A model generated the notes under the pieces. That model ran no database searches and was not told where the DNA came from. It saw only the letters and a list, made by a program, of their open reading frames with translations. A program made the position numbers and the translations under genes. Positions 10,160 through 21,470 of a stretch of DNA of 64,000 nt are shown here, piece after piece. Every line of letters begins with the position of its first letter. Within the stretch, counting starts at the first letter, position 1. This DNA comes from Codonopsis lanceolata (lineage: Eukaryota; Streptophyta; Magnoliopsida; Asterales; Campanulaceae): assembly GCA_013146195.2 (NCBI GenBank), contig CM028377.1:163176753-163240752 (forward strand), written 5' to 3'.

Positions 10160-13100
10160 CTCGAAGAAAGAATACAACCAAAAAAGTAAAGATTTCCTAT
10201 AGTCATAAATGCCTATGTTGTCTTGACGGAGAGCTTGGTGAACCAACCTAGGAAGATGGTTAATCTGCTCGAAATTGAGGTACATCTGATGGGAATGAGC
10301 GTCCGCCGCCAAACTGTCAGCAACTCTATTTCTTTCTCTATAAACATGACGAATATCATAGTCCCCAACCAAAGAGATATATTGACGAATAGCATATTCA
10401 TAGGCCCAAGGGGAGCGACATTTTTTCCGAATCACCGCACACCCACTAAACAATCTGTCTCTACTATAACGGATTGAAAACCCAAAGAGCGACACAACTG
10501 AAGGCCATCACGTAAAGCAAAAATATCACCTTGCATATTGGTACCAGGACCGTAAAAATTGGAGAAAGCAGAGATGAAGTGACCCATGGAATTACGGATC
10601 ACGCCCCCTCCAGAACAAACACCATTCCTAGCTGAACCATCCGTATTAATTTTAACCATGTTAATCGGAGGAGCTTCCCAACGAATCCACATACCACCAC
10701 CAATCAAGGTATAACAAATAGGAAGATTCAAAGAAGTCAAACCAAGCTGACCCGCTAGATTGCTTTGAGCCTTGGGCAAGAAACTGGATAGCATATCACA
10801 AAGATGTTGCAAAATATGGTTGAAAATCTGCACAACATTCATAGGGATATTTTCAAAAACAGCCCTACATCGGGCTTTCCAAATTTCCCAACAAGTGAAC
10901 ATTAAGATACCAATTCGACAAATACCCACTTGATTCCTAACAGAAGCACCCTTGAACCATATATCGCAAAGGTGAGATATAGAATTATAGGAAGCTACTT
11001 TCGCAAAGGCATTAGCAAATTTCAACCAAAGCTCCTGAGCAACTTCAGACTGAAGGAACAACTGAGAGATTGATTCTTGAGCAGGCGAAGAAGGACATCA
11101 AACACATTTGGAGGCAATATGGATTTTTTTAACATGTAAAGCCAAGTCAACAGGAATAGCACCCCCAAAATAATTTCCAAACAAATCCACTAACTTTGAG
11201 AGGAATACCCGGTTGCCAAATTTTACTTGCCCAAGACAGCCTAGGATGATGACCCCGCAAATCATTCCAATAACGAGAAGTGGAGAAGAGACCATCCTTA
11301 GATCCAGACCACACCATATGATCATCAAGACGATCATCAAGAGAAACTTGACTAATCAACTGTTGAGATTCCATAGGAAGCAAATGAAGGAAATGGGGAA
11401 GTTGCTGAAGAGTCGTGTGAACCGACAGAGCCAATATCAATGGGACGAGGACCCTCTAAGACCTAACCACACCAGTTATCATTCCAAAACGAAACATCAC
11501 CCTTACCAATGATCTACCTACAGTTGTCACGAACATCATCCATATGTCTCATAATTGCCTTCCAAGTCTTAGAAGCACCCAAAGGAATCCTCCAACCTGA
11601 ATAACCCCCGTACTTTGTTGTCACAAAATGTGACCAAAGATTGTATCCCTGAATAGCGTTCCAAGCCAGCTTTGCATGCATGGCTGCCATCACTTGAGAA
11701 AGGGAACGAAGACCCAATCCCCCTTCCGAAAGAGGACGACAAATCACCTCCCAAGAAACCCGATGCGATCGCCGATCACCCCCTTGGTTCCATAAGAACC
11801 GAGCAAAGGCAGCTTCAAGTCTATTTAAAATAACCTGAGGGACATGCAATGCAGAGAGCAAATATATAGGAATACTACTAAGGACCGACTTCAGGAGAGT
11901 GATTTTTCCTCCAAAGGATAACAGACGGGCTTTCCAACCATTAATACGACTCATCACTTTGTTTTCCAAATCCTCAAAATAGCTACTTTTGAGACGGCCC
12001 GTAAATAAAGGGATTCCAAGATATTTCATCGGAAACCGCATATGCAAACAACCAGACCATTGAGAGATTAAGGAGACATTACGAGAAGGACACCAAGACG
12101 ATGTAAAGAAGCCACTTTTGCTTAAATTAACCAGCTGCCCTGAAGCCCTTTCGTAAGCATTAAAAATTTGACGGAGATTTTGAACAGACTTCTTACCACC
12201 ATTACAAAAAACAAGAATATCATCGGCATACATCAGGTGCGAAATAATCATCCCACCACGACCATGATTGAAGGGGCTGCACAACCCCTCAGCAAATGCC
12301 TGTTTAAGCTTTAGCGGTTAAATGTCTTGAGCAATGATGAACAAAAGAGGAGAAAGAGGGTCACCTTGTCTCACCCCTCTTGAAGACTTGAAAAACCCAA
12401 AATTACTCCTATGAAGACGGATAGAGTACCAGCAATTTGAGACCATTCTATATAATAGGTTGCAACATCCCGAGGCTGAAACCAAAGGCCTTTAACGCTT
12501 GAAAAAGAAAATCCCATTCCAGGCGATCATAGGCTTTGGCCATGTCATATTTAAAAACCACATTACCTCCTCGAACCTTTCTTCCAATTTTATGAACAAG
12601 TTCCTAGGCAAGGATCACATTCTCTTGTATTTGGCGCCCACGCACAAATCCAGATTGCTCAACCGAAATAATCTTAGGAAGAACCATCGCAACTCTAGTT
12701 GCCATAATTTTTTAACGATTTTCCTTGAGAAATTACATAAGCTGATAGGTCTAAAATCACAAAAACCACTTGGTTTATCCACTTTCGGAATGAGGACCAG
12801 AGAAGTCGTAGAGAAACCGCAGATTAAAGGACCACCTCTAAAAAAGTCTTGAACCGCATTTGTGAAATCGTGGCGAATGATATCCCAACATCCTTGATAA
12901 AACCAACCTGTAAAGCCATCCATACCCAGAGAACTATTAGGATTCAACCCTTTTATTGCTATCCAAATTTCATCCTCCGTCGGGCAACTACTCATAAAAT
13001 CATTATCCAGGTCATCTAAACAATTAGGAATATTTGGAAAGAAGCCCTCCGTAATATCAGACCTACCAACCGAGAACAACTTAGCGTAAAATTGGACGGC

Positions 13101-14277
13101 TTGATCTCCAATCTAATTAATATCTGTACACAAAGTGCCATCATCAAGTTGGAGAGATATCGAATTAACCCTAGCACGATCTTTGATACTTGCATGGAAG
13201 AAAGAAGTATTGTGATCCCCATCTTTGAGCCAAAGCTGACGAGATTTTTGTTGGAGTAATTCAGAATCCCACGCTAATAGTTGATTGAGTTCCACTTTAA
13301 CATCCGCAAGTTGAGAAGCAAGGGCATCATCCCAAGATTGTTGAAAAGCCACTTCAATATGAGCAATGGAGTCTTGACACATAGCCATTTTGTTTTGAAC
13401 GTGCCCAAAAACAGTCCAATTCCACTGCTTCAAAGCTTGTCGGAGAATTTGAAGTTTCTTTTGGAGGATGAAACCAACACAACCGGCCACAGAACAATTC
13501 CATTGAGAGGCAACAAAAGTCTGAAATTCTTTATGATCCAGCCACATCCTATGAAATCTGAAAGACCCTTTTGGTTTAGAAAAGATAGGAAAATCCACCA
13601 AAAGAGGGGCATGATCAGAATGAGAATGACTAAGATGCGTAACCTTGAAAATAGGACCCGAAGCTTTATAAAGGCCATTAAAAAAATACTCTATCCAGCC
13701 GCTTCCAAATCCTAGCACCATCATCCTAGTTGTTACACCAAGTATAGCAACTACCCTCATACCCGGCATCTTCCAGCCCAACATCCTGGACAAAGTCCTT
13801 GAAATCAATCAAATCCCCACTTGTACTAGGATTACAACCCAATTTTTTAGAAGAATGAAGGATGACATTAAAATCACCTCCAACAACCCAAGGCTCATTA
13901 TAAGTCACATCAAGATTCCGCAAATCCTCCCACAAAGCCTTCCTTTCACTACTAGTACATTTAGCATAGACAATAGAAACAAGAAGGGAGAAATTACTAC
14001 CCACTTGGATACGACATGTAACCTGTTGGCTGGAAGAATCAACTAAAGTAACATTAACTCTATCATCCCAAAACATCCAAATATGTGTATTAATGGGGTT
14101 ATTATGAAAACATGATTGGAACTGGAGTTTCTTAGCTACACGGGACAAGCGATCACTTGAGATTTTGGGTTCCAAAATTGCACACAACATCGGACGGTGT
14201 TGAAATTTAAGGAATTTTTAGTAATCTATTGTTTCTTTATTGCCCAAACCCCTGGCATTCCATATCAGGACCGACAT
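10160..14277 (-). pseudogene. LINE 2 ORF2 (endonuclease-RT-RNase H), decayed
   Basis: From the ATG at 14277 the protein opens MSVLIWNARGLGNKE, the conserved endonuclease start. VVGGDFNVILH and HSDHAPLL (the catalytic His-Asp region) follow at 13900-13600. The RT has LNPNSSLGMDGFTGWFY, DFRPISLCN, VRQGDPLS and the catalytic MYADDILVF, then KYLGIPLF, a zf-RVT region (QGYNLWSHFVTTKYGG) and RNase H (INTDGSARNG, VETDCLV, RNRVADSLAA). At the second RNase H acid position GDIFALRDG replaces the usual TELxAL context. Frameshifts and stops occur near 14220, 13726, 13115, 12610, 12290, 11515, 11100 and 10440. The coding end near 10160 is approximate. Confidence 0.82.
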
Positions 14278-14373
14278 AAAAAAACTATTAATTGGAAGAG
14301 TGCGGGGCTTTAGCCCTAGATCTTGTCTGTCGGCGGATACCTTGAACGCATTCCTTTTTTTGTTTCTTCTTGT

Positions 14374-15847
14374 TCAACTTGTTACACATCTATTGAAAAG
14401 CTTCTGTTTTTGTAGGGGAACTAGGAAAATCTTCGAGGTCATTGAAAGACACATTACGTGTGAGTTTGCATTTATTCTTCTTTTCCATACCTTTGACAGA
14501 AGAAGCTTTTGGTCGAGAGGAAATGTTTGCCATGTCCCAACCATTTGACAACTCTTCCAAAACAGCAAACACATTTCCCAATATAGGACCCGAAGCCCCC
14601 TCATCCTTTTCAATACAATCAGGTTTGTGCTGATCGAGTTCAGAGGCTTGCATAGTGGGGAGTTCGTCGTGAACCTCAGTAATAGAGGGTTGCCTTACTT
14701 GTGGGCAAGTATTCGGATGAACCCACCCTATCATTATGATCCTCCACATTTTGAACAATATGCGAAGTACCGCCCACACCTACATCATTTATGACGTCAA
14801 TGACTTCATTTTCAACACAGTTTCCCATTGGGTCTTTAGCCATAGATGTGGAAGCTTCGCCAATACGCTTACCCGTGGGCTGCCAATCTTGTTTAGGGAA
14901 TTGAACCTGTTGCGGGACACCTTGGAATGGAAGATTATCACTAATATGATCCCTTACTGGGTCTTTAATCATCATTGGAGTAGCATCCTCCCTAGGAATA
15001 TTTGATTGGAGGGGTGCCTTAAACACTGTCCGGTTCTTCTTACGACAATCCTACACAATATGCCCTAAAAGGCCACAACCGGAACAATATGCTATGTTCC
15101 CCTCAAAATCAATAGCTTGCCAAAAATCGTGATCTTTCGTTGTTCCAATCCAGATGCGATTAGGTAACTTCGCAGAAACATCCATCTCTATACAAATGCG
15201 GGCATGCATAGGGTGGGATAGGGATATGGTTTTGTCATCTGCCCTGAGAAACTGCCCCAGAGAGTTGCCAATCCGCTGAAGGTATGAGGCATTAAAAAAA
15301 AGGAAGGTGGAGATGAGGGAGACGAGCCCACACTGTAACACAAGGGTTATCTACCAAAATCAGGTGTCCATCTAAAGGAACGATACATGCATCGATCTAT
15401 CATATCGGATGTTTTAGATAATGCCCTCATCATATCTTCTTTCGAATCTAGATGTACCATCACATGTATCGGATCCAGAAGACCAACAATAAACGAACCC
15501 GTGAGTTTCCAAGAACGAGAGATGTGATCATTAATCACATGGAGGGGTGGTCGACCCACAGAAAATTTCAGAATAACAGTATTCACAAACTGAGATTCAG
15601 CCGCCTCAATTTCCAAAGGTATGAAAAGGCATGCAGGTTCATTTAAAATTTTGGATGGTTGCCGGGGAGGAAAAGGGAGAGAAGAGAGCACCGGTGAGCA
15701 CCTAGGGTTTTGACATGAAGGAGCAGCGTCCTTAGTCACAGTGGTAGCATAAGAGATAGGTGGTTTTGCCACGAAAGAAGAGTTAGGCACAGAGTTGTGT
15801 ACCTCCGGAGAGGGGACTCCATCCGGTGGTTTACCATTCGAAGCCAT
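14374..15847 (-). pseudogene. LINE 2 ORF1 (nucleic-acid-binding protein), broken
   Basis: The start chosen is the ATG at 15847 (MASNGKPPDGVPSPEV). The DUF4283-type region follows (FSVGRPPLHVINDHIS, RCMYRSFRWTPDF), then a stop near 15347. The reading continues at 15341 with ARICIEMDVSAKLPNRIW and a CCHC knuckle CSGCGLLGH..C (C-x2-C-x4-H-x4-C), in which an in-frame stop lies just before the last Cys. An acidic tail runs on through 15026-14676 and 14779-14390. The domain order equals that of LINE 1 ORF1, and the two tail regions share little sequence, as expected for this fast-changing part. Confidence 0.8.
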
Positions 15848-15905
15848 AGTAAAGGAACGAAACCAAAACCCTAGAAAGGGACAATAGCCGCTAGAGAGAA
15901 AATTC

Positions 15906-17189
15906 TAGAATTAACCGTTAACAATCTTATCATTATTAATGTTTAATGTTTAATTTCACTGAACATATGTCATAACAGTGGCCATTAGCAAAGTTATAAA
16001 CCCCAAATCCATGTATTTTATCTCCAAAATATTCTCCTGCATATCTATCTCCATTCCTACAAAACAATAAGATAGTTTTCTTTACTATTTTAGTTCTACC
16101 CATAAAATTTATGCATCTAAATTTAATATAACTGAATTGAACACCGGTGCATAAATAAATACCAGAACAATGAAGGAAGCCTTACTAAAAATTCAGAAAT
16201 TTTAATAGATGAACTAAAATTTCCCAATTCTACGATCCTAGATAGTTATCTGATTTGGATGACATATTAATGCACCATTAAAATACAATGTAGTATATCA
16301 GGAACTTAGAAGAATGATGAATTTAAAGCTGCAAATTTTAATTGACATTTAGATCATCAATCAACTACTAGAAAGACAAATACACTCAGCTTATAGATGA
16401 CAGATTCATCTCCATCTGCACCATTTGGCAATACTCAGATAAACACACTCATCCCAAATGAGGATATCCTAATTACTTATGAGGGCCTTCTGGATTAGTA
16501 CCATGGCAATTTTTCAAACACAAAAATTTCCTATTTTTCGTTCAACCGCAGACCAAATCTTGCGATCATTTTCATATTTATTTGTTTCACTGAACATATT
16601 ATACCCAAGATCACATTTTCTATGACATAATTTTTAAAGTCATGATTAATCTAGAACTGACTGAAGAGTGAGGAGAATGAGAGATTACTTACAAATAGGG
16701 AGAATGAGAGAAGTAGGCAAGTAGAGCTCAAACAAAGCGTGAGATCTGGAACTAACTGAGGAGAACGAGCTTGCCGACAAATCTGCGTCCAAGATCAGAA
16801 CGAGCTTGCTGGATCGAAGGCTAGAAGCGGTCGGATGGCCTGACTTGGTCTAGAATGGCGAAGGTTTTGGAAGCACTAAGCCTTCGGCGTTTATCACGGT
16901 TTAACGTTTATCAGGTTTATCAGTGAAGATGGCCGGTTTGGTTTATCTGGTTTATCGGTTTATCACGGTTTATCGGTTTATCGATAAACCGTCTATATAT
17001 GACTAATGGAGAATGAGAGAAGTGAGAGAAGTAGAGAAGATTGTTAGAGAACTGAGATGAGAGTCTGAGAGATCAGAGAAGAAGAAGATGGAAAGAGAGA
17101 CTGAATAGTGAAGACAGTGAAGACGGAAAGAGAAGACTAAAGAGAGAATACGTTATACGTTATACTCGGTTATTAGTTGTAGGTAATTA
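15906..17189. other. AT-rich hAT interior, right part
   Basis: No gene is seen. Around 16905-16990 there is a short minisatellite of GGTTTATC and CGGTTTATC phrases (about eight imperfect copies). From 17010 to 17150 the plus strand is a purine-rich GAGA/AGAAG tract. Confidence 0.5.
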
Positions 17190-17457
17190 GGAGCTTGTTT
17201 GGTGGAGCGTTTTGGTCAAAACGGTGGTAAAAAATGCAGCGTTTTCTCTTTAAAATTGTTTCAATGAAGCGTTTTAAAACGCAGCGTTTTAAAAACGTGG
17301 AGCGTTTTAAAAACATGCTACGTTTTCAACTAGTTTGTTTATGAAAAATAGCGTTTTGAAATAATTTTCCAAACGTGTTTACAAAAATAAAACTGCGTTT
17401 TGAAAACGATGCGTTTTGAAAAAGCTGTGTTTTCAAAACGCTGCACCAAACGAGCCC
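17190..17457. mobile_element. MITE with GCTYGTTTGGTG ends, 268 bp
   Basis: The left end GGAGCTTGTTTGGTGGAGCG mirrors the right end, which reads GGGCTCGTTTGGTGCAGCG on the other strand. The interior repeats GCGTTTT and AAAACGC phrases, so the whole can fold on itself. Ends of this type are common in plant Harbinger-like MITEs. The flanking triplets TTA and TAG do not form a clean TSD, so the superfamily is uncertain. It sits inside the 8.4-kb hAT element. Confidence 0.6.
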
Positions 17458-17727
17458 TAGGTTAGGCACTAGGCTGGGCCGGCTGGAAAAAATGAAAAGG
17501 AATAATGACTTAATGGGCTGGGCACTGGGTTCTTGAGTCTTAATTAATAATTGAATTGCCCAAAAATAAAATCCATGAATATGCGGGCAGCCCGCCCCTC
17601 AAAGCTTGCACGGACAAAGCCCGAAAAGTCGTTTTCCAAACGGGTATCAAATAAATCAGCCCAACCCGCCCCTAATGGGTGACGAGGCGGGCATACCCGC
17701 GGGCTTTTGCCCTATTTGACAGCCCTA

Positions 17728-17735
17728 CCGCTTAC
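17728..17735. repeat. hAT target-site duplication CCGCTTAC, right
   Basis: Exact partner of 9328-9335. Confidence 0.9.
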
Positions 17736-17880
17736 AGCTATATTATACCCGTCTGACCACTTTGGCCCAAGGGTTTTATGACATATCATTTCACTATCTG
17801 CCACAAGATAGAAACAGATTTGCCGATGCATTAGCAACTTTGGCTTCATTAGTCAAAGTTCCACCAGACATAACAATATA
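17736..17880 (+). pseudogene. Ty3/gypsy RNase H domain, C-terminal end
   Basis: The interrupted domain ends here with ISFHYLPQDRNRFADALATLASLVKVPPDI. FADALATLASL with its catalytic Asp is the closing motif of the Tat-type second RNase H. A TAA follows at 17879. One frameshift separates it from the first bases after the TSD. Confidence 0.8.
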
Positions 17881-17959
17881 ATCTTTTGTAGTAAGGCAAA
17901 AGGTCACATCTACCTACTGCTTCACAGTCAACACAGATACAGAAACAGATGTCGAACCT

Positions 17960-19156
17960 TGGTATTTGAACATTTGGAATTTTCGACGATGGGCTGCATA
18001 GTTTGTCATCAGCGGAGACAGTCTTTACAAAAGACGCTACCAAGGTCTAAACCTCTTATGTATAGACCAAACAAAAGCAGAACGAGTCATGGATCAGTTG
18101 CATGGTGGTACTTATGGATCGCACATGAACGGACATATGTTTTCCAAGAAAACAATCAGACAAGGATATTACTGGAGTACGCTTGAAACCGATTGCATTA
18201 GGTGGGTACGTCATTGCGATAAATACCAGTGTTTCGCCAACCTACAGCATGTGCCTCCACAAATACTTTACAACTCAATCTCTCCTGGGCCCTTTTCAAC
18301 CTGGGGAATCGACGTCATAGGACAAGTCCACCCTAAAGGATCAAATGGTCATGATTATGTTTTAGTGGCCATCGAGTACTTCACCAAATGGGTAGAAGCA
18401 GCCTCCTACAAAATACTGAACGCCAAGAAAGTGGTCGAGTTCATCAGAACCAACATCATATACATATATGTGGTACCTTTTGAGATGGTCTCATATAATG
18501 GTACACACTTCGAATGAGAAGTAAATCGCTTGCTAGATGAATTTAAAGTACATCAACACAAGTCTTCACCTTACCGACCACAAGCCAATGGGGTAGTCGA
18601 AGCATCTAACAAAACACTTGAAAACATTACAGGAAAATGGCTGAAACCGAAATGGTTTGGCCTGATAAACTACCACTAGCCCTTTGGGGATATCGCACGT
18701 CGGTTCGCACACCTACTGGGCTACACTCTATTCCCTAGCCTACGACATGGAAGTCGTATTGCCGATTGAAATTGAAATTCCTTCATTAAGAGTAATGATG
18801 GAAACAGACATAACCGAAATTGATTGGCTCAGACAAGACATGATGAGTTGGCTCTCCTAGATGAACGCCGACTATTGACTTTAGAACATACTCAAGCATA
18901 TCAGATAAGAATCACTCGAGCATTTAACAAAAAGGTAAAAGGCCGAAACATTCAAGTGTGTGATCTGGTACTTTGAGAAAAACCCCCAAGTTACATTGAC
19001 AGCAGGGGAAAATGGAAATCCCTATAGATGTGACCCTATATATTTATACACATACAGTCAGGAGGCGCAGTATTCCTCAGAAACCAAGATGGGAAAGATC
19101 ATGTTCAACCCTTCAACATGGATAAACTTAAACGATACTATGCATAAGCCAGGGTA
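17960..19156 (+). pseudogene. Ty3/gypsy integrase, catalytic Asp lost
   Basis: Integrase would join element DNA to the host genome. The zinc-binding HHCC part reads LHGGTYGSH...RHCDKYQC (18100-18235). The core has TWGIDVIGQVHP (first Asp) and YVLVAIEYFTKWVEA. The second catalytic motif, normally S-D-N-G, is S-Y-N-G near 18492, a GAT to TAT change that removes an active-site Asp. A stop follows at 18517. The third acid is in PQANGVVEASNK, in the next frame. The C-terminal region keeps QPFNMDKLKRYY at the pol end near 19140. Several further frameshifts and stops are present. The lineage is Tat-like by overall wording. Confidence 0.85.
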
Positions 19157-19846
19157 GTGCTAATATGGCATGCTATAATGGCCCAAGATACTTTATCTCT
19201 CTCTTCAGCTCGCTAGGTTGAAAACCTGATAGAGTGGCCTAGGTAAAAGTTAGAGCAAACCAAAAAAGAATAAATACAAGGATAAATATGGGATCGGTAG
19301 GTTGAAAACCTAAAAGGACGACCTAGGTAAAAGTTAGAACACACAAAAAAGAAAAAAAACAAGACAAAAGAAAAAGAGAGAAAAGTCTCCCGCATAGTCT
19401 CCAACATACATCATAAAGTCTACAACGTACATTCTAAAAACATACAATCTATAACATACAGCCTCCAAAAGAACAGTTTTGACAGAACATGTCTTCAGCA
19501 AATTGGTCCCCAAGCAGGGCTGTGGGTTCCCGGGAAATGCGCCCGCGCCCCGCGCGCCCTTGGATAGCGGTGCGCATATGTGCGGATGCGGGACATCCAC
19601 TGCTCTCGTTCCATCCTCCCTTGTTTAGGGGAAGACGAAATCAAAAGTGCGAGAGGAGTGCTGTAAGAGTAGCGCTTTTGAATGCGCCTCGATTGCCTTT
19701 AGTGGATTTTTGATCTAATATGGGAGCTTTGGGTTTTCTATGTCAAGTTATCCCTTTTTTAGGGGATACCAGGATATAGGAATGCATCACTCTTCCATTC
19801 CCATTTTCCCTTTTTTAGGGGAAAGCGGGAAAGTGCAAGGAAGGAA
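19157..19846 (+). other. Ty3/gypsy 3' untranslated region
   Basis: Downstream of pol a phrase AGGTTGAAAACCT...CCTAGGTAAAAGTTAGA occurs twice in tandem (from 19215 and 19301, about 86 bases apart). This phrase is common after pol in Tat-type elements. A GC-rich segment (19515-19605) follows. No gene is supported here; short open stretches are chance. Confidence 0.6.
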
Positions 19847-20035
19847 TGTTGTGACGCCCCCACTATGGATTTTATGAAAATAGTCTTATGGCCTATTTCG
19901 GATCACTATGGATGCTTTGGGTTTTCTACATCAAGTTATCCCTTGTTTATGAGATACCAGGATATAGGAATACATCACCTTTCCATTCACATTTTCCCTT
20001 TTTTAGGGGAAAACGGAAAAGTGCAAGGAAACATA
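19711..20035 (+). repeat. Tandem duplication of purine tract and LTR edge
   Basis: A segment of about 145 bases (CTTTGGGTTTTCTA...AAGTGCAAGGAA) occurs at 19715-19844 and again at 19917-20029, with a little more than 80% identity by eye. Both end in a purine-rich run AAAxGxGCAAGGAA, which looks like the polypurine tract, followed by a CGCCCC or GGCCCCACT phrase typical of the start of this LTR type. The element therefore carries its tract-plus-LTR-edge twice. Confidence 0.6.
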
Positions 20036-21470
20036 TTGCGAGGCCCCACTCGATCCAAATTGTTTTAGAGTCGCCATCTTTATTTTGAGGAAGAAATAAA
20101 GCAAAACCAAAAAAAGAAAACCTAGAGATAATAAAAAACGGGTCCGGAGGCTAAGTTACGAGTTGGGAAGGTGCTAGGCACCCAACTCGCCCTTTCGGTC
20201 TCAAAACAGTTTTTGGCTAAAGTATGTTTTTTGTTATATTTATTTAACAAATAAATAAAGCATTAACTGCCTACAAATACATCCATTTGTCTACATTATT
20301 TACAGACTTGCAACTGCCTCTTTACAAATAATTACAAATATACTTGAAAATCTATGGCCATAATAACGGCTCTTTTTAGTGCTATTTTCTAACTAAATTC
20401 GGGCAGCACAACTTCTTATATATCTACATTGGGCCGGATTGAAAATAACACTTTTACAAATAAAAACTTAAAAACTTACCTACTGATGGCCTAGGGTGTG
20501 CTCGCTCTGTCCTTCAGGGGGAGGGAGTCTTTTTTTGTTGTGTGTGTTGTGGAGATTCGGGCAGAGTGACTGCTTCCGAAAGTTACTTTTAGCCTCAGGT
20601 TTTGGACAGAGTAACTGTTTGTGTTTGGTTGTTTGTAGGCTTGAGGTAGGCAGAAATCGGGCAGAATAACGGCTTATTTCTGGCTGATTTGGCCTTTTAA
20701 ATCGGGCAGAGCAACTGCTCTTTTCGCGATTTTTGGACCGGGGAAATATGGTGGAAACCTAGCTGGGGGGCTACGGCTCACTTTGACCGGTTGGTTTGTG
20801 TTTGGAGGAGGTTTGGCAGGGTTTCGAGGTTTTGAGGTGATCACTCACTATCTCACTTCGCTCTCTATTTCTTCAGCGTAACGAGGACGCGGAGTGTTTT
20901 GCAGATGAATTGTGTGTTCTGAAGGCGAACCCGAAGCCTCTATTTATAGGCTGGAGTGAGGACATCGAGGGAATTAAAATTCCTTCTTCGCGTATCAACA
21001 AGTTGTACACAACGTTGAGGAAATTGCATTTTACGGCGAAGGAACAGTGCTTTATCAACAAACTGGGCGCTGCCTATCACAAAATTGGGCGCCACTCCCA
21101 GACTTCATGTGGGTGGCGCCAGCACTATTCCCATGTTTTCAAATTTTGCACTTTGGTCCCTGCATCGATCGATTGTACACCGTGCGGAGGAATTTGGACT
21201 TTACGGCAAGGGAACAGTGCCTTTTTTAGGAAACTGGGCGCCACCCATTACAAAACTTGGCATGGCTCCAAGATTTCATGTTGGTGGAGCCAGCACTATT
21301 CACAAGTTTGATTTTTGACGCTTTGAACCCTGTATTTCACTCTTTTGCGCATCCTGCTTTGTCCTTTTACACTTTTGACCCTGTAACTTGGCATTTGTTA
21401 ATGTTTTAACAGGTTTTGATATTTTATGTCATGTCACATACCAGGGGTACGAAATTGGGGTGTCTACAAG
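20030..21470 (+). repeat. 3' LTR-like segment of the gypsy element
   Basis: The segment runs from just after the second purine tract to GGGGTGTCTACA, a common 3' end of Tat-type LTRs. It contains AACGGGTCCGGAGGCTAAG with GGTGCTAGGCACCCAACTC (20138-20187), a phrase I know from many plant gypsy LTRs, a TATA-like TCTATTTATAGGC (20938) in the expected place for a promoter, and an internal tandem repeat. The exact start is uncertain because the first bases do not read TG, and the 5' LTR that would settle it lies outside the window. No coding sequence is seen. Confidence 0.6.
20992..21325 (+). repeat. Tandem repeat of about 167 bp within the LTR
   Basis: Two diverged copies (20992-21160 and 21165-21325) share TTGTACAC, TTTACGGC, GGAACAGTGC, AAACTGGGCGC, TTTCATGT or CTTCATGT, and GCCAGCACTATTC. 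Confidence 0.7.

Larger units (their letters stand above)
10015..15905 (-). mobile_element. LINE 2: 5.9-kb L1-type retrotransposon, minus strand
   Basis: This LINE is inserted in the hAT element and reads leftward. Its 3' end (plus-strand start) has a TTA-rich tail at 10015-10044 and the same 3'-UTR signature as LINE 1. ORF1 starts at 15847, ORF2 at 14277. Unlike LINE 1 it keeps the RT palm with YADD near 12216, so its length is close to that of an intact family member. A weak direct repeat, TTTCAYTGAACATAT (9969-9983 and 15954-15968, one mismatch), might be the target duplication, but it does not directly abut the tail, so I leave it open. Many stops make the copy inactive. Confidence 0.88.
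9336..17727. mobile_element. Non-autonomous hAT element, 8.4 kb with a LINE inside
   Basis: The left end reads TAGAGCTGTCAAAATG and the right end, reverse-complemented, reads TAGGGCTGTCAAATAG, giving a terminal inverted repeat of about 13 bases. Both ends are followed inward by a subterminal stretch rich in GGGC and CCCGC. Flanking 8-bp TSDs are perfect (CCGCTTAC), and joining the flanks restores the gypsy RNase H reading. About 5.9 kb of the interior is a LINE (10015-15905). The hAT's own DNA is about 2.5 kb and AT-rich, with no transposase I can recognise, so it would have depended on another hAT source. Confidence 0.85.

Noticed and set aside
13281..13715. 144-residue plus-strand open stretch
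   Set aside because: It is the antisense shadow of LINE 2 ORF2.
9969..15968. TTTCAYTGAACATAT as target-site duplication of LINE 2
   Set aside because: It has one mismatch and does not abut the A-rich tail or the LINE 5' end, and similar phrases recur at 16580; not strong enough to define the ends.
16905..16990. GGTTTATC repeats as interstitial telomere
   Set aside because: The unit is not the plant telomere heptamer TTTAGGG and varies in length; only a local minisatellite.
1..21470. Endogenous pararetrovirus instead of a Ty3/gypsy element
   Set aside because: An integrase domain and an LTR-like segment after a purine tract are present, which fit an LTR retrotransposon.
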